Positions 45,598-56,639 of a DNA stretch of 64,000 nucleotides are shown here, one piece after another. The position numbers were made by a program, and so were the translations under genes. This DNA comes from Ceratothoa steindachneri. Its lineage: Eukaryota > Arthropoda > Malacostraca > Isopoda > Cymothoidae. The DNA lies in assembly GCA_963969495.1 (NCBI GenBank), contig OZ018324.1:160731758-160795757 (forward strand), written 5' to 3'. Under the pieces are notes generated by a model, which was not told where the DNA came from, ran no database searches, and worked only from the letters and a program-made list of their open reading frames with translations. How positions within the stretch are numbered: position 1 is the first letter of the stretch; every line of letters begins with the position of its first letter.

Positions 45598-45783
45598 CAA
45601 CTTGGTTTTCTGTTCCTGTTACTGGCGGTCGTGCTGTACAGCATGACCCTGGTAGCCCCAGTACCTGATCCAGATCCGAGTCCATTCTGGAAACATCACA
45701 AGAAGCACCACAAACACCACAAGCACCATGAACATCATGGTCATCACAAACACCACGGCCATCACAAGAAACATCATGGCTAG
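45598..45783 (+). CDS. Histidine-rich secreted peptide, coding exon, copy B
   Basis: The exon starts after TCCTTTTGCAG (AG at 45596-45597) and ends with TAG at 45781-45783, followed at once by GTAAG. It encodes 61 residues: leader QLGFLFLLLAVVLYSMTLVA, linker PVPDPDPSPFW, then K-HH units with K, E or G spacers ending KKHHG. The predicted mature part is about 41 residues with 18 His, if cleavage follows LVA. The codons for His mix CAC and CAT irregularly, so this is not a plain DNA microsatellite. The open frame extends upstream only via TTG, with no ATG, so the start is in an upstream exon not found. A solo LTR lies just upstream. Antimicrobial or zinc/copper-binding roles are guesses from composition. 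Confidence 0.87.
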   Translation, partial: QLGFLFLLLAVVLYSMTLVAPVPDPDPSPFWKHHKKHHKHHKHHEHHGHHKHHGHHKKHHG

Positions 45784-45937
45784 GTAAGACCCGAAAGGGG
45801 CTCCTTTTTTTCTTCAATAAAGTCGCGGATTTTCGTCGGATTACCACAAAATGACGGAATTAGGAGGGAGGAGAGGGAAGTCCATTTTATTCACCTCACA
45901 CGAAGTAGAGGTACTGACACTCTTTTATCCATTGCAG

Positions 45938-45993
45938 GTCGCCAGAGATAAATGAAAAAAGCGAAAAAAAACTACAAATACTTCTTAAATAAA
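45938..45993 (+). other. 3' UTR exon of His-rich gene copy B, with polyA signal
   Basis: Acceptor CTTTTATCCATTGCAG ends at 45937; AATAAA is at 45988-45993. The intron 45784-45937 is 154 bp, the same length as in copy A. Confidence 0.7.
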
Positions 45994-46789
45994 TGATGAA
46001 AGAAATCTCGAGAACAATTTATTTTTCCCACCAAACCAATGAAACGAAAACAAAATAAGACGTGCTTTTCTTAACTGGAAAGGTGTCTTCTACCTGTAAT
46101 TCCTAAGGATCAATTCACGAAGAACATCTTTGATCTAATTGAATTAAGCCAAACGAAAGTTTCCCACGGCAGGCGCCGCGTCGCCAAAAGCAAAGCGTTT
46201 TCATAAGCAATCCTGCTATGAGGATTTATTTTATTAAATAAAGGAAAATTGGCCGAATTTTCCAAGGATAAAGGACCTAATTGACCCAGGGCCCACTATT
46301 CATCAAATGGGCAAACCAGCCCCCCCTCCTATTATTCAAATGGTTGGGTGAATATAACCCGATTAAAATGGTTGATCCTCGTGTCGTGTGCACAGATATT
46401 ATTATAAGGATTTTGTGTTAATATCGAGGTTAGACGGAATTTCTCTGTATTTTGGAATTTTTAAATTTTTATTTTTATTCATGGATGTGATCTTACATAT
46501 TCTTGGGTTGCTGGTTTTAAATATCTAAACCATTTTTTTCTATCACGTAAGGATTTTGAATAAAATATAAATTAATGATTACAATAAATGTTACTTTTTA
46601 ATATATTCTTACTTATTTAAAATGAATAGGTAATCATGGAAAAGCACATTATTTTAGTTTTAAGAACATATGTATACCAAATCAATATGAAATAAATCAC
46701 GGTTATCATGAAATGAATCAAAATCATCAACATCAAATCAAATGAATGTAAAAAAAATGCTCTCATGGTTAGCCTACATACCGATTCAA

Positions 46790-48340
46790 AGGAAGGCGTA
46801 TCGCTGTGATTCCCGCTTGTGCTGTGCATCGGAACCATCACGTTTCAATGACCAGCAGTAATCCGCCATTATGCTGACATTTCATTTGCCCTGGTATCGA
46901 GATTCCATAGTGCAAATATCCTGATGGAAACGCTCTCCTTGTTCCTCAATGTAGTTTCCACAATTCCTGGGAAAATAGTCAAGATGTGAGTGCAAAAAGT
47001 GCATCCTCACACTCATTCTAGACCCAAGTTGCTGGAAACTTGAAATCAGATCTTGGATAATTTTTTCATATTCTGTGGAGCGGGTGTTTCCCGAGAAGTT
47101 ATTGGACAATCTGTTTGAAGGAAAACCAGGCATTCATCTCGACACCTGCTAATGCTTCCTCAAAATGCTTGTCCTTCATCAATTCCCAAATCTGAGGGCC
47201 AACAAAGATTCCTGCCTTTAGCTTGCCTACACTTACACGAGGAAACTTTGACTCCAGGTACTTTAAAGCAGCTTCATTCTTGTTCAAGGCCTTCACAAAA
47301 TTTTCATAAGCCCTAATTTGATGTGGAGTGGTGGTAGCAGAATTTTCTTGGGGTCAACTAGTGGCATACCTCTCACGTTGTGATTTTCGGGTAAAAAGCT
47401 GGTTCTTGGTGGTCAGTCCTTTTATTCATAGTGCTGGCTGTTATCCCTACTATTCCAGAGACACAAAAACATGGATACTTGGTGTATCCCCCTTGGAGAC
47501 CTAGTAGGAGAGAAATAACTTTTAAATCACCACAAATGAGAAAATTGAGCTGATGGTACTTGATTGCAGTTATTAGTGTTTTCAAATTTTCGTAGTTTTC
47601 GGACATTTGGATACCATGGCCAATTAGCACAGATGCAGCTGTGTTGCCAGTGTAGAGAAGAACAGCCTTTAAACTTCTGTTAGAAGAATCAATGAAGAGC
47701 CTCCATTTTTCTGTTTTGTACGGCATCCCTATGTGTTCGATAAGGCCAGAAATATTTGTACAAAAACTAAAGAACCCTCTTTCTTAAAGAACTGAATGAA
47801 TTCCGCTCTACGATGACGGCACCAAGCGAATGTTGTTCCAGCAGCTAGAAGCTTGTGTTCCTTCAGTCTAGAGCCAAGTAACTGTGCACTTTCTTTGGTA
47901 GGTTAAGTTCTCGCACCTGGTCGTTGAACTCAGCTTGGTTGAAGAGTTTGGGATCGTCATTTGTTGGTGGTTCATAGTCAACTTCCATCTTATTAGTATC
48001 ATTAGTATCGGACTCTAATGAAATTTCCCATATCGCAGGTGGCACAGGCACAGGTGAATCATCTGAGTGTGGAACAGGCCTTATTGCTGAGTGAACATTT
48101 GGGTATATTATGCGATCTTTAGTTTTCTTGTTGAATCCAGCTACTTTAGTCATACAAAAGTAGCAGTCATCATGGTGATTCTTCTGCTCTGGCCATACCA
48201 TTGGTACTCCAAATGGCATACATTTAAGTTTTCCAACTGACCACATTTGGAGCTTACTGATGCAACTCTTTCAAGCTTTGTGTGGGGCAAATGGCTTGTC
48301 TTGGTCTCCTAATTTGCAGCCAAAATAAGCTAAATAACAA
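46790..48340 (-). pseudogene. Unnamed transposon-associated protein, copy 4 (most complete)
   Basis: On minus: AYFGCKLGDQDKPFAPHKA-KSC (TGA at the marked place), WSVGKLKCMPFGVPMVWPEQ, NHHDDCYFCMTKVAGFN, and IIYPNVHSAIRPVPHSDDSPV. After frame changes come KTEKWRLFIDSSNRSLKAVLL, INLLIC-like FLICGDLKVISLLLGLQGG, YTKYPCFCVSG, KALNKNEAALKYLESKFP and GKLKAGIFVGPQIWELM. The end is GSRMSVRMHFLHSHLDYFP, EEQGERFHQDI and MADYCWSLKRD. Unlike copies 1-3 it shows no large internal gaps. A handful of stops and shifts prevent expression. Confidence 0.75.
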
Positions 48341-48479
48341 CGTTTCAACAAAGGAGTAATATTGCTCCGGGAATCTGAAGGGGTGAATTGCCCTCAGACA
48401 GCAAAATATGTCTACTGAACTTATACAACCTCTAGACATATTCACAATCTAAAAATAAAGAAAAAGAAAATAAAAAAAA

Positions 48480-48563
48480 TATATATATGTATATATATAT
48501 ATATATATGTATATATATAGAAATATTATATAATCTAAACGTATATTATATATATATATATAT

Positions 48564-48635
<72 letters not shown>

Positions 48636-48640
48636 TTATA
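48480..48640. repeat. (AT)n-rich microsatellite
   Basis: AT dinucleotides with occasional GT and AA interruptions, inside the transposon copy. Confidence 0.9.
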
Positions 48641-49817
48641 ATATATATAAATATTTACTTATGCTATACAAAAAGAAAAAAGTAACGTCTCCGTATAACT
48701 TGACAAAGTGATGTGAAAGAGATGAATAAAAACCAAAATAAATCACCATTTTTCATATATAGTTAGAAAAAGATGTCATACAGTCAATAAAAAAATCATG
48801 CAGACCAGTGTAATGCCCACTCTCAGCCACGACAGCTGGGCATTTTTAAGCATTGAAGAATTGTTCATCCTTTCAATGAGCGATGTAAGAGACCAACGAG
48901 TGCATCTACAGTTACACGAAGTGGTTCCAATGTGGTGAATTTGTAACTTGAGAAAAAGGCTGGAAGAGTGTGAGGCCGGAAATGCCTGTGATGAAATGGA
49001 GGGCGCGTAACTCTCCTGTAAACTGAAGAGCCAATACTAAATTAAAAATTTAATTAAAAATGAGAAGCTAAATCCAACGAGGGAATCTCCGCCAAAGGGT
49101 TAGTGAAGAGAGTAAGAAAGTGGTGAAGCTCGGTGAAGTGAAAATTTGCTTTAGGTACGCCATAGTAGTTTAAGGAAGGGACTAATTGGGGGTGACTTAG
49201 ACAAGGGCGTTAGGGCAAGAACGTGTGTAAGGTGGAGGAGAGGACAGCAGTAATCCTTCTCGGAGCCTTAAATAATGGGGCAAAGAAGTATAAAAATTCA
49301 AGCCCAATGGAAGGGATTCGAACCAGGGCTAACTCATTCGCAACTACCCCCTCCAACGTTGGGGATGGAGTAATTATAACCCCCCCGACCACAAAATAAA
49401 ATAAAAATAGAGGCACGAACCTTACTTTAATTCCTCTTGGTAACCCAGCACCTGAAACCCCTGATGAGGGGATATATTCGTACTTTTGGAAACATGTGCT
49501 CTAATTTGCGAACTTGTGCATGGGACCTTCTAATATCAATCTCCCCCCCAAGTATTTAGGGTTGAAGGTTATTCCCACGCCAACCATCCCCATCTCTCTT
49601 ATACTAATTTACCCTGTATTTTCTCGCATTATTGTTTTTTTTTTTGCCTTGATGGACTCGAGTAACATCCAATCTATCCATTGGAACTCTTTTGGCGCCT
49701 GCCCGTTCTGCTGCGGACGATTTGGCGCTAACTCTTTTGGTGTGCCCTATTTAGCGCCAAGGCCTGTTTACGTCAATGGTTAGTTGACAACACTCCCATG
49801 CCAGGGATGGTACGGCG

Positions 49818-50026
49818 TCACCTGCGTGGGCCAAACGCTTTGGCGCCGGTTTGTTTTAGTTTGCCGATTTGGTTCCAATCCGGTTAGGGGCAAAGCCATT
49901 TTGACGTAGCCGAATTGGCATCACCTGCGTGGGCCAAACGCTTTGGCACCGGTTTGTTTTAGTTTGCCGATTTGGTTCCAATCCGGTTAGTGGCAAAGCC
50001 ATTTTGACGTGGCCTAATTGGCATCA
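49818..50026. repeat. 103-bp tandem duplication, left arm only
   Basis: TCACCTGCGTGGGCC at 49818 recurs at 49921 with the following text GGTTCCAATCCGGTTAG. The right arm has one unit. Confidence 0.85.
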
Positions 50027-50880
50027 ACAGATTTAGAAGAGATACAAATTATAATGAATAATATACTTTCAGGATTATATTTGTTAGAATTCTACTCTTT
50101 GGGGTTATTAAGAAACGGTCAACTTCTCTCTAAGCACACGTGTTGGGACTAAAGGTCCGAAGGCAATGTAAAAAGTCGCAAGGGTTGAGAGATCAGGAGA
50201 TTCGAGAGCAGAATCCAGGACATGTTGGATAACTACTGGCCATCCATTTATTGTGTGAGTCGTGTCACATTGAATAAGAGCCAAGTGTTGGGTTCCTATT
50301 GGGGAGGAGTTTCATCGTGCATAAAGAGAAGTTCATCACTTAGGTCTCCCGCTTAGGCCACTCCTGTATAGGTCGCCAATATGTTATCTCTGCTTATTAC
50401 TTAGAGACGTTGTAGTTTAGATTTCATACAGTGTAAAGTTACCGGTAGATGTATTTCATTCTGTGAACCAGGAGAGAATGTGCACTGTGAGGTCCGCTGT
50501 CTGACCGTCCTTATTGGTGAGATAATTTTGTGACCATCGCATGAGGCAATACCTCGGCTATTCTAGATTTGTCACTAGAGTTTAATGCGGGGACTTCATC
50601 GGTGGTGAGTCTGCGAGGAGCTAAGCACCCTAGACTACGTCTGTGATCCGGGCTCCTCGGACATGTTTGAGTCCATCAGTTTTGCCGTGTTGGTTTACTC
50701 AGGTTCTAAGCAGTAGGTATCCTGGGTGGTTAAAGGAAAATTGCTGTGTGTTCTGAGAGGAAATTTAACACACTAATCTTCGTAGCTTTCTGTCTCCTAA
50801 CTAGACGAGCCGATACTTAGGTTTCGAGGATTCGGTATTTTGGAAAAGCTGCGATTTAATACTTTCTATGGCGTATTATT
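50027..50880. other. End of left arm and start of central spacer; no gene
   Basis: Inverted match to the right arm continues to about 50385 (GTATAGGTCGCCA.TATGTTATCT). Beyond that is unique spacer. Confidence 0.5.
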
Positions 50881-51680
50881 TAATTCACACGGAGATTGGG
50901 AGTCTTGATAGACCCTGCTGTTTTGGGAGTTGCGTCTGAAACCTTTGGGTGGGAAGATAGGCTACTAGTAAGAGCTAAAGGAGTAGAGGTGCTATTTTCA
51001 GCATGGGAATAGCTGGCATTTTTTTCAGCCACTTTCCTTTTTCTGCTATATCTTCCAAGTATTGGTCTTTCTGGATCCCGCAACAGACAATCATAGTCAT
51101 AATTACTTGATGAAAGAGAAGGTGTTTTCATGCTCTTATAAAAGAATGGTTGTTTTCTCCAATGTTCAGTTGTCTTGTACTGGTCGCTGCTGTGGCCCGA
51201 TTTAAAACACTCGAAACATAGTTGTGTTCCGATATGCATTATTTGGCCGGATGGCGAAACTTAAATCATGATTTGCACTTGATGGTGTGTCCAACTCTTC
51301 TTGTATTGTTATTATTGTTAGAGAAAAATTATTGTTCGTGATGCTTTCTTGTTTGAATGTGATCTTATCTATTTTAGTTCGATTTGGGAGAGGGGGGATT
51401 CTTTTCGAAGATGGAGACTCAAATTCAAAGAGCTTTGGCATGCTTTTGTATAGAAAGGACTCTGTCCTTTTTTTGGTCCAATAATAAAGCAGTGAGTAAT
51501 AAAGTCCCCATTTTAGTATTATGCCAGTTTTTGTCCGTGGAATTTACTTGATGGTCATTTAAGGAGGGAAGAGTAAGTAATTTTTTGTATCTTGCTTCTG
51601 ACTTTGTTTTTACAGTAGCCTCAGTTCGGGTTAAATGAGAAACTGGATGTGGTTTCCCATTGCAGATTGCGGTCAATTCT
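50880..51680 (-). pseudogene. LINE ORF1-like fragment with zinc knuckle, in the central spacer
   Basis: On minus: YKKLLTLPSLNDHQV near 51590, LSFAIRPNNAYRNT near 51270, then LCFECFKSGHSSDQYKTTEHW near 51220-51160. The last resembles the first CCHC knuckle of non-LTR ORF1 (gag-like) proteins, with its final Cys changed to Tyr. Frames shift twice. It ends in a Ser/Thr-rich tail. No RT follows. Confidence 0.5.
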
Positions 51681-52325
51681 AAAGTTCAATGAACAAAATG
51701 GGTTATTAGTTGTAGTTTTAATAATTATTTATCGTGACAAACTACACCAAATATTTTTCTTAGATTGTTCAAAGTTTGTTGTTTTTGATTTCTTATTCCA
51801 TTGGTTGAATGGATAATTAAATTTCTAATGTAAGTAGATATGGCCCAAAATTATTCATCCATCACCCATGACCAAAATGGCCCTCCTATAACTCCAACAA
51901 AGGTGCGGTGCTGCTGGGGCCTCTTTTGTGCCCCCGCCAATACCACTTGGACGAGTGATATACGCCTATAGGTCAGCCTGCCGGAACACCAGACTAGTGC
52001 TAAACGTGGCGTATTAAGCATATTGGGGTGAAGGATCCATGGTAAAGTCGGGGTCACAACACCCGACATCCAGGTGATAGAAATAATATATCTAAAGAGC
52101 AAATTGAGCGCTAGGTGATCAATATAAAGGTCCGAAGCCAATGTAAGGAGTGCCAATAAAAGTTTGAGAGACAGTCGTAGGAGAAGTGATGCATAAAGGG
52201 ACGAGGGAAACCCATCAACTTCTCCAGGCCTGAATGAAGAGTGGAAGTCCAGTGCTGAAACACCGGACTCACCTTACACAAGGCGTGGTAGGTAGATCGT
52301 TGCTGGTACTCGGGCTCTACAGATA
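51681..52325. other. Remainder of the central spacer; no gene seen
   Basis: Moderate composition. The minus-strand frames at 51851-52156 and 52111-52329 lack recognisable features. Confidence 0.4.
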
Positions 52326-52415
52326 ACATATGTGGCGACCTATACAGGAGTGACCTAAGCGGGAGACCTAAGAGATGAACTTCTCTTTATGCACGATGAA
52401 ACTCCTCCCCAATAG

Positions 52416-53057
52416 GAACCCAACACTTGGCTCTTATTCAATGTGACACGACTCACACAATAAATGGATGGCCAGTAGTTATCCAACATGTCCTGGATTC
52501 TGCTCTCGAATCTCTTGATCTCTCAACCCTTGCGACTTTTTACATTGCCTTCGGACCTTTAGTCCCAACACGTGTGCTTAGGGAGAAGTTGACCGTTTCT
52601 TAATAACCCCAAAGAGTAGAATTCTAACAAATATAATCCTGAAAGTATATTATTCATTATAATTTGTATCTCTTCTAAATCTGTTGATGCCAATTCGGCA
52701 ACGTCAAAATGGCTTTGCCCCTAACCGGATTGAGCGCTAGGAACCCAACACTTGGCTCTTATTCAATGTGACACGACTCACACAATAAATGGATGGCCAG
52801 TAGTTATCCAACATGTCCTGGATTCTGCTCTCGAATCTCTTGATCTCTCAACCCTTGCGACTTTTTACATTGCCTTCGGACCTTTAGTCCTAACACGTGT
52901 GCTTAGGGAGAAGTTGACCGTTTCTTAATAACCCCAAAGAGTAGAATTCTAACAAATATAATCCTGAAAGTATATTATTCATTATAATTTGTATCTCTTC
53001 TAAATCTGTTGATGCCAATTCGGCAACGTCAAAATGGCTTTGCCCCTAACCGGATTG
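52416..53057. repeat. 325-bp tandem duplication, right arm only
   Basis: The text starting GAACCCAACACTTGG at 52416 restarts at 52741 and runs to CTAACCGGATTG. The two units are nearly identical. Confidence 0.92.
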
Positions 53058-53375
53058 GAACCAAATCGGCAAACTAAAACAAACCGGCGCCAAAGGGTTT
53101 GGCCCACGCAGGTGACGCCGTACCATCCCTGGCATGGGAGTGTTGTCAACTAACCATTGACGTAAACAGGCCTTGGCGCTAAATAGGGCACACCAAAAGA
53201 GTTAGCGCCAAATCGTCCGCAGCAGAACGGTTAAGCGCCAAAAGAGTTTAAATAGATAGATTGGATGTTACTCGAGTCCATCAAGGCAAAAAAAAACAAT
53301 AATGCGAGAAAATACAGGGGAAATTAGTATAAGAGAGATGGGGATGGTTGGCGTGGCAATAACCTTCAACCCTAA

Positions 53376-54663
53376 CTTTAGACCGGTTAGCCTAACTCCT
53401 GTAGTCTGTAAAATTCTTGAGAAAATAGTTAAAAAAGGCATTTGCCAACATCTAGAGAGGGAGGGGTTAATCAGTGATGCTCAGCATGGGTTTAGATCAG
53501 GTAGATCATGTTTGACTAATTTACTAGACTTTCTGGAGTTTGTAACAGATCAAATAGATAAGGGAGAGAATGTAGATATAATTTACTTAGATTTTAGTAA
53601 AGCATTTGATAAGATACCACATAGGAGACTAGTTCATAAATTAAAAATGATTGGGATATGTGGGGGTGTTTCAAATTGGATAGCTGAGTGGCTGAAAGAC
53701 AGGAAGCAAAGGGTAGTGCTAAATGGTGTAAAGTCAGAGTGGAGGGATGTGATCAGTAGGGTTCCTCAGGGATCAGTTCTCGGTTCATTATTATTTGTCA
53801 TTTATATAAACGATCTTGGGGAGGCAATTAATAATAAAGTGTCAATTTTTGCGGATGATACCAAATTAGCAGCTGTAGTTAAAGATATTGATGATAATTT
53901 TAAAGTGCAGGGGGATTTAAATAAATTGTTATCCTGGGCACATAAGTGGCAAATGACTTTCAACCTCAATAAGTGCAAAGTTATTAACATGGGAAAAGAT
54001 AATAGAGAATTTAACTATGAAATGGATGGGCATTGGCTGAGCTCAGTAGAGGATGAGAAAGATCTAGGAGTAGTAATAGATAAGTCATTAAGGTTTTCTA
54101 AGCAGTGTATTGAAGCAAGAAATAGGGCAAATAGAGTGCTGGGTTTCATTAAGAGAAATGTCAGTTACAAAAGTAAGGAGGTTATTCTTAAACTCTATAA
54201 CTCTTATGTTAGGCCACATCTAGAGTACTGTATACAGGCATGGTCCCCACATTTTAGAAACGATATTAACCTTCTCGAGTCAGTGCAACGTAGGGCAACA
54301 AAGATTATTCCTTCCCTGAGGCACCTTGAATATATAGATAGACTGAGGGTATTAAATATGTTCTCGTTCGAAAGGAGGTGTGTGAGAGGGGATATGATTG
54401 AGCTCTTTAAAAAATTTTCCGGGATAAATAAATTGGATGTTAGCAAGTTTTTTGAGTTAGATGATGGAAATCGGACTAGAGGTCACCACTTGAAAATTAA
54501 AAAGCAAGGGTGTAGGTTGGATTTAAGAAAATATTTTTTCACCAATAGAGTGGTAGACTTCTGGAACAAATTGCCGCGGAGGGTATTAGGTAGTCCAAAT
54601 TTAAATGTATTTAAGAGTAGGTTAGATGAGTTTATGGGGAGGGAAGGTTGTGATGGTTCCTAA
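53376..54663 (+). CDS. Non-LTR reverse transcriptase (jockey/CR1-like), truncated at N terminus
   Basis: Translates as FRPVSLTPVVCKILEKIV, then GFRSGRSCLTNLLDFLE. Motif A is IIYLDFSKAFDKIPH, motif B PQGSVLGSLLFVIYINDL, and the active site SIFADDTKLAA. Then come NLNKCKV, KDLGVVIDKSLRFSKQC, LYNSYVRPHLEYC, ATKIIPSLRHLEY, FFTNRVVDFWNKLP and FKSRLDEF, stopping at TAA near 54661. No stop or frameshift occurs over about 430 codons. The endonuclease domain and start are missing because the copy is 5' truncated. The open frame runs into flanking DNA at 53302, where a start is fortuitous. The intact frame implies a recent insertion. Confidence 0.93.
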
Positions 54664-55006
54664 GTTTTGTATATATTAATATTGTTTGTATATATCTATA
54701 GCTGCATGATTTAGTTCTTGACAAGCCTTGATTGGTGATACCCTTGTTTCTGGACGCAATCCTCTGGATGTAGTTTTCCTGGGAGTTTGGGTGCCTTAAA
54801 AAAGAGGCCGTTTGACTCGAATGACCTATGATGAGCCCTTGTAGCTTTTGTCATCTGTTATATTATATTGTGGGGGACTTTGATTTTGTCTTCCCCTGGT
54901 GATAGTGCTTTTTGTGGGTGGGTTTTGACGGAGGCGGATGACCTTTGATAGGCCCTTGTGGCTTTTGTCATCCGTGAAATTATGTTATGTTATGTTATGT
55001 TGGGCG
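53376..55006 (+). mobile_element. 5'-truncated non-LTR retrotransposon with intact RT frame
   Basis: The insertion begins at TTTAGACCGG, right after CAACCCTAA, and ends in a (TTATG)n tail (54979-55001). The mirror arm at about 49550 gives the uninterrupted target (CCCTAAATACTTGGGG). A few target bases (ATACT) were lost and no target duplication is seen. The 3' untranslated part has two hairpin-type units, GAATGAC ... GTCATCT (54819-54856) and GGATGAC ... GTCATCC (54936-54973), each with CCCTTGT.GCTTTT in the loop. Confidence 0.9.
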
Positions 55007-55880
55007 GGATATTGATATTAGAAGGTCCCATGCACAAGTTCGCACATTAGAGCACATGTTTTCAAAAGTACGAATATATCCCCTCATCAGGGGTTTCAGG
55101 TGCTGGGTTACCAAGAGGGATTAAAGTAAGGTTCGTGCCTCTATTTTTTATTTTTATTTTGTGGTCGGGGGGTTATGATTACTCCATCCCCAACGTTGGA
55201 GGGGGTAGTTGCGAATGAGTTAGCCCTGGTTCGAATCCCTTCCATTGGGCTTGAATTTTTATACTTCTTTGCCCCATTATTTAAGGCTCCGAGAAGGATT
55301 ACTGCTGTCCTCTCCTCCACCTTACACACGTTCTTGCCCTAACGCCCTTGTCTAAGTCACCCCCAATTAGTCCCTTCCTTAAACTACTATGGCGTACCTA
55401 AAGCAAATTTTCACTTCACCGAGCTTCACCACTTTCTTACTCTCTTCACTAACCCTTTGGCGGAGATTCCCTCGTTGGATCTAGCTTCTCATTTTTAATT
55501 CAATAACAAAAGCCACACCATTTAGTATTGGCTCTTCTGGTTACAGGAGAGTTGCGCGCCCGCCATTTTCCCACAGGCCTTCTCAGCCTCACACTCTTCG
55601 ATTCATTTTTCCAAGTTACAAATTCACCACATTGGAACCACTTCGTGTAATTGTAGATGCTCTCGTTGGTCTCTTACATCGCTAATTGAAGGGATGAGCA
55701 ATTCTTCAATGCTTTAAAATGCCCGGCTGTCGAGGCTGAGAGTGGGCATCATAAATGCCCGCGAAAACACTATAGTTAGGCCTATGACGTCATGCGCATA
55801 CTCGACTCTGACAGTCCCTTAGTTACGAACATTTGTTTAACCTCACCTAAACAAGAGAAATTCCATCCAACCACGATATT
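55007..55880. repeat. Right-arm flank with tRNA-type B box
   Basis: Noncoding. The plus-strand text GGTTCGAATCCC near 55229 (and inverted at 49313-49324 in the left arm) is a perfect polymerase III B box. An A box at tRNA spacing is not clear, so this may be an old SINE relic shared by both arms. Confidence 0.4.
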
Positions 55881-56282
55881 AACACAAAATCCTTATCATA
55901 ATATCTGTGCACACGACACGAGGATTAACCATTTTAATCGGGTTATATTCACCTAACCATTTAAACAATAGGGTGTAATGGTTTGCCCATTTAAAAAATA
56001 GCGGTCGTAGGGTCAATTGGGTCCGTAATCCTTGGAAACTCAGGCCAATTTTTCCTTTGTTCAATAGAATAATCCTCATCGCAGGATTTGGTGACGCGGC
56101 GCCTGTCCTTAAAAACTTTCGTTTGGCTTAATTCAACAATATCAAAGATGGTCTTCGTGGATTGATCCTTAGGAATTACAGGCAGAAGACACACTTTTCC
56201 AGTTAAGAAAAGCACATCTCATTTTGTTTATATTTCATTGGTTTGGTGGGGAAAATAAATTGTTCTCGAGATTTCTTTTGCG

Positions 56283-56338
56283 TTTATTTAAGAAGTATTT
56301 GTAGTTTTTGTTCGCTTTTTTCATCTATCTCTGGCGAC
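56283..56338 (-). other. 3' UTR exon of His-rich gene copy C, with polyA signal
   Basis: Acceptor CTTTTATCCATTGCAG (minus) ends at 56339; AATAAA lies at 56283-56288. The intron 56339-56453 is 115 bp, about 39 bp shorter than in copies A and B. Confidence 0.7.
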
Positions 56339-56453
56339 CTGCAATGGATAAAAGAGTGTCAGTACCTCTACTTTGTGAGAGGTCATTTTGTTTTAATCCA
56401 AAGAAAATCCGCGACTTAACTGAAGAAAATAAAGATGCACATTCGGGTCTTAC

Positions 56454-56639
56454 CTAGCCATGATGTTTCTTGTGATGGCCGTGGTGTTTGTGATGACCAT
56501 GATGTTTATGGTGCTTGTGGTGTTTGTGGTGCTTCTTGTGGTGTTTCCAGAATGGACTCGGATCTGGATCAGGTACCGGGGCTGCCAGGGTCACGCTGCA
56601 CAGCACGACTGCTAGTAACAGGAACAGCAAACCAAGTTG
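56454..56639 (-). CDS. Histidine-rich secreted peptide, coding exon, copy C
   Basis: 186-bp exon between acceptor TCCTTTTGCAG (AG at 56640-56641) and a TAG stop (56454-56456) that abuts the GTAAG donor. Product of 61 residues: leader QLGLLFLLLAVVLCSVTLAA, linker PVPDPDPSPFW, then nine HH pairs spaced by K or G. It differs from copy B by few changes (F4L, Y14C, M16V, V19A, E45K). Most differences fall in the leader; the His scaffold is unchanged. Copies B and C face outward from the centre of the inverted duplication. Upstream DNA aligns with copy B apart from the solo LTR there. No ATG is in this exon. Confidence 0.87.
   Translation of the reverse strand, partial: QLGLLFLLLAVVLCSVTLAAPVPDPDPSPFWKHHKKHHKHHKHHKHHGHHKHHGHHKKHHG

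Larger units (their letters stand above)
46450..48805 (-). mobile_element. Second copy of the CAC-terminus transposon, one end lost
   Basis: The high-coordinate end is CACTGGTCTGC (inverted, 48794-48804), next to TAA. The low-coordinate end has no matching terminus, and about 100 bp of flank present in the mirror arm (55760-55860) is missing. The insertion was therefore followed by, or accompanied by, a deletion. Confidence 0.7.
42783..50385. repeat. Left inner arm of the large inverted duplication
   Basis: By reading, 42783-46450 is the inverted counterpart of 58498-55860, and 48806-50385 is the inverted counterpart of 55760-55010 plus 53375-52325. Interruptions private to this arm: a 66-bp LINE tail (43700-43765), a solo LTR (44312-45220), a transposon copy (46450-48805) and a 103-bp tandem duplication (49818-50026). 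The arms differ by many substitutions, so this is not a collapsed assembly copy. Confidence 0.85.

Noticed and set aside
45533..45847. Antisense Cys/Gly/Val-rich frames over the His-rich exons (also 1091-1366 and 56435-56703)
   Set aside because: They are the complement of the CAC/CAT-rich coding strand and lack splice or start context; the His-rich frame is the one supported by exon borders.
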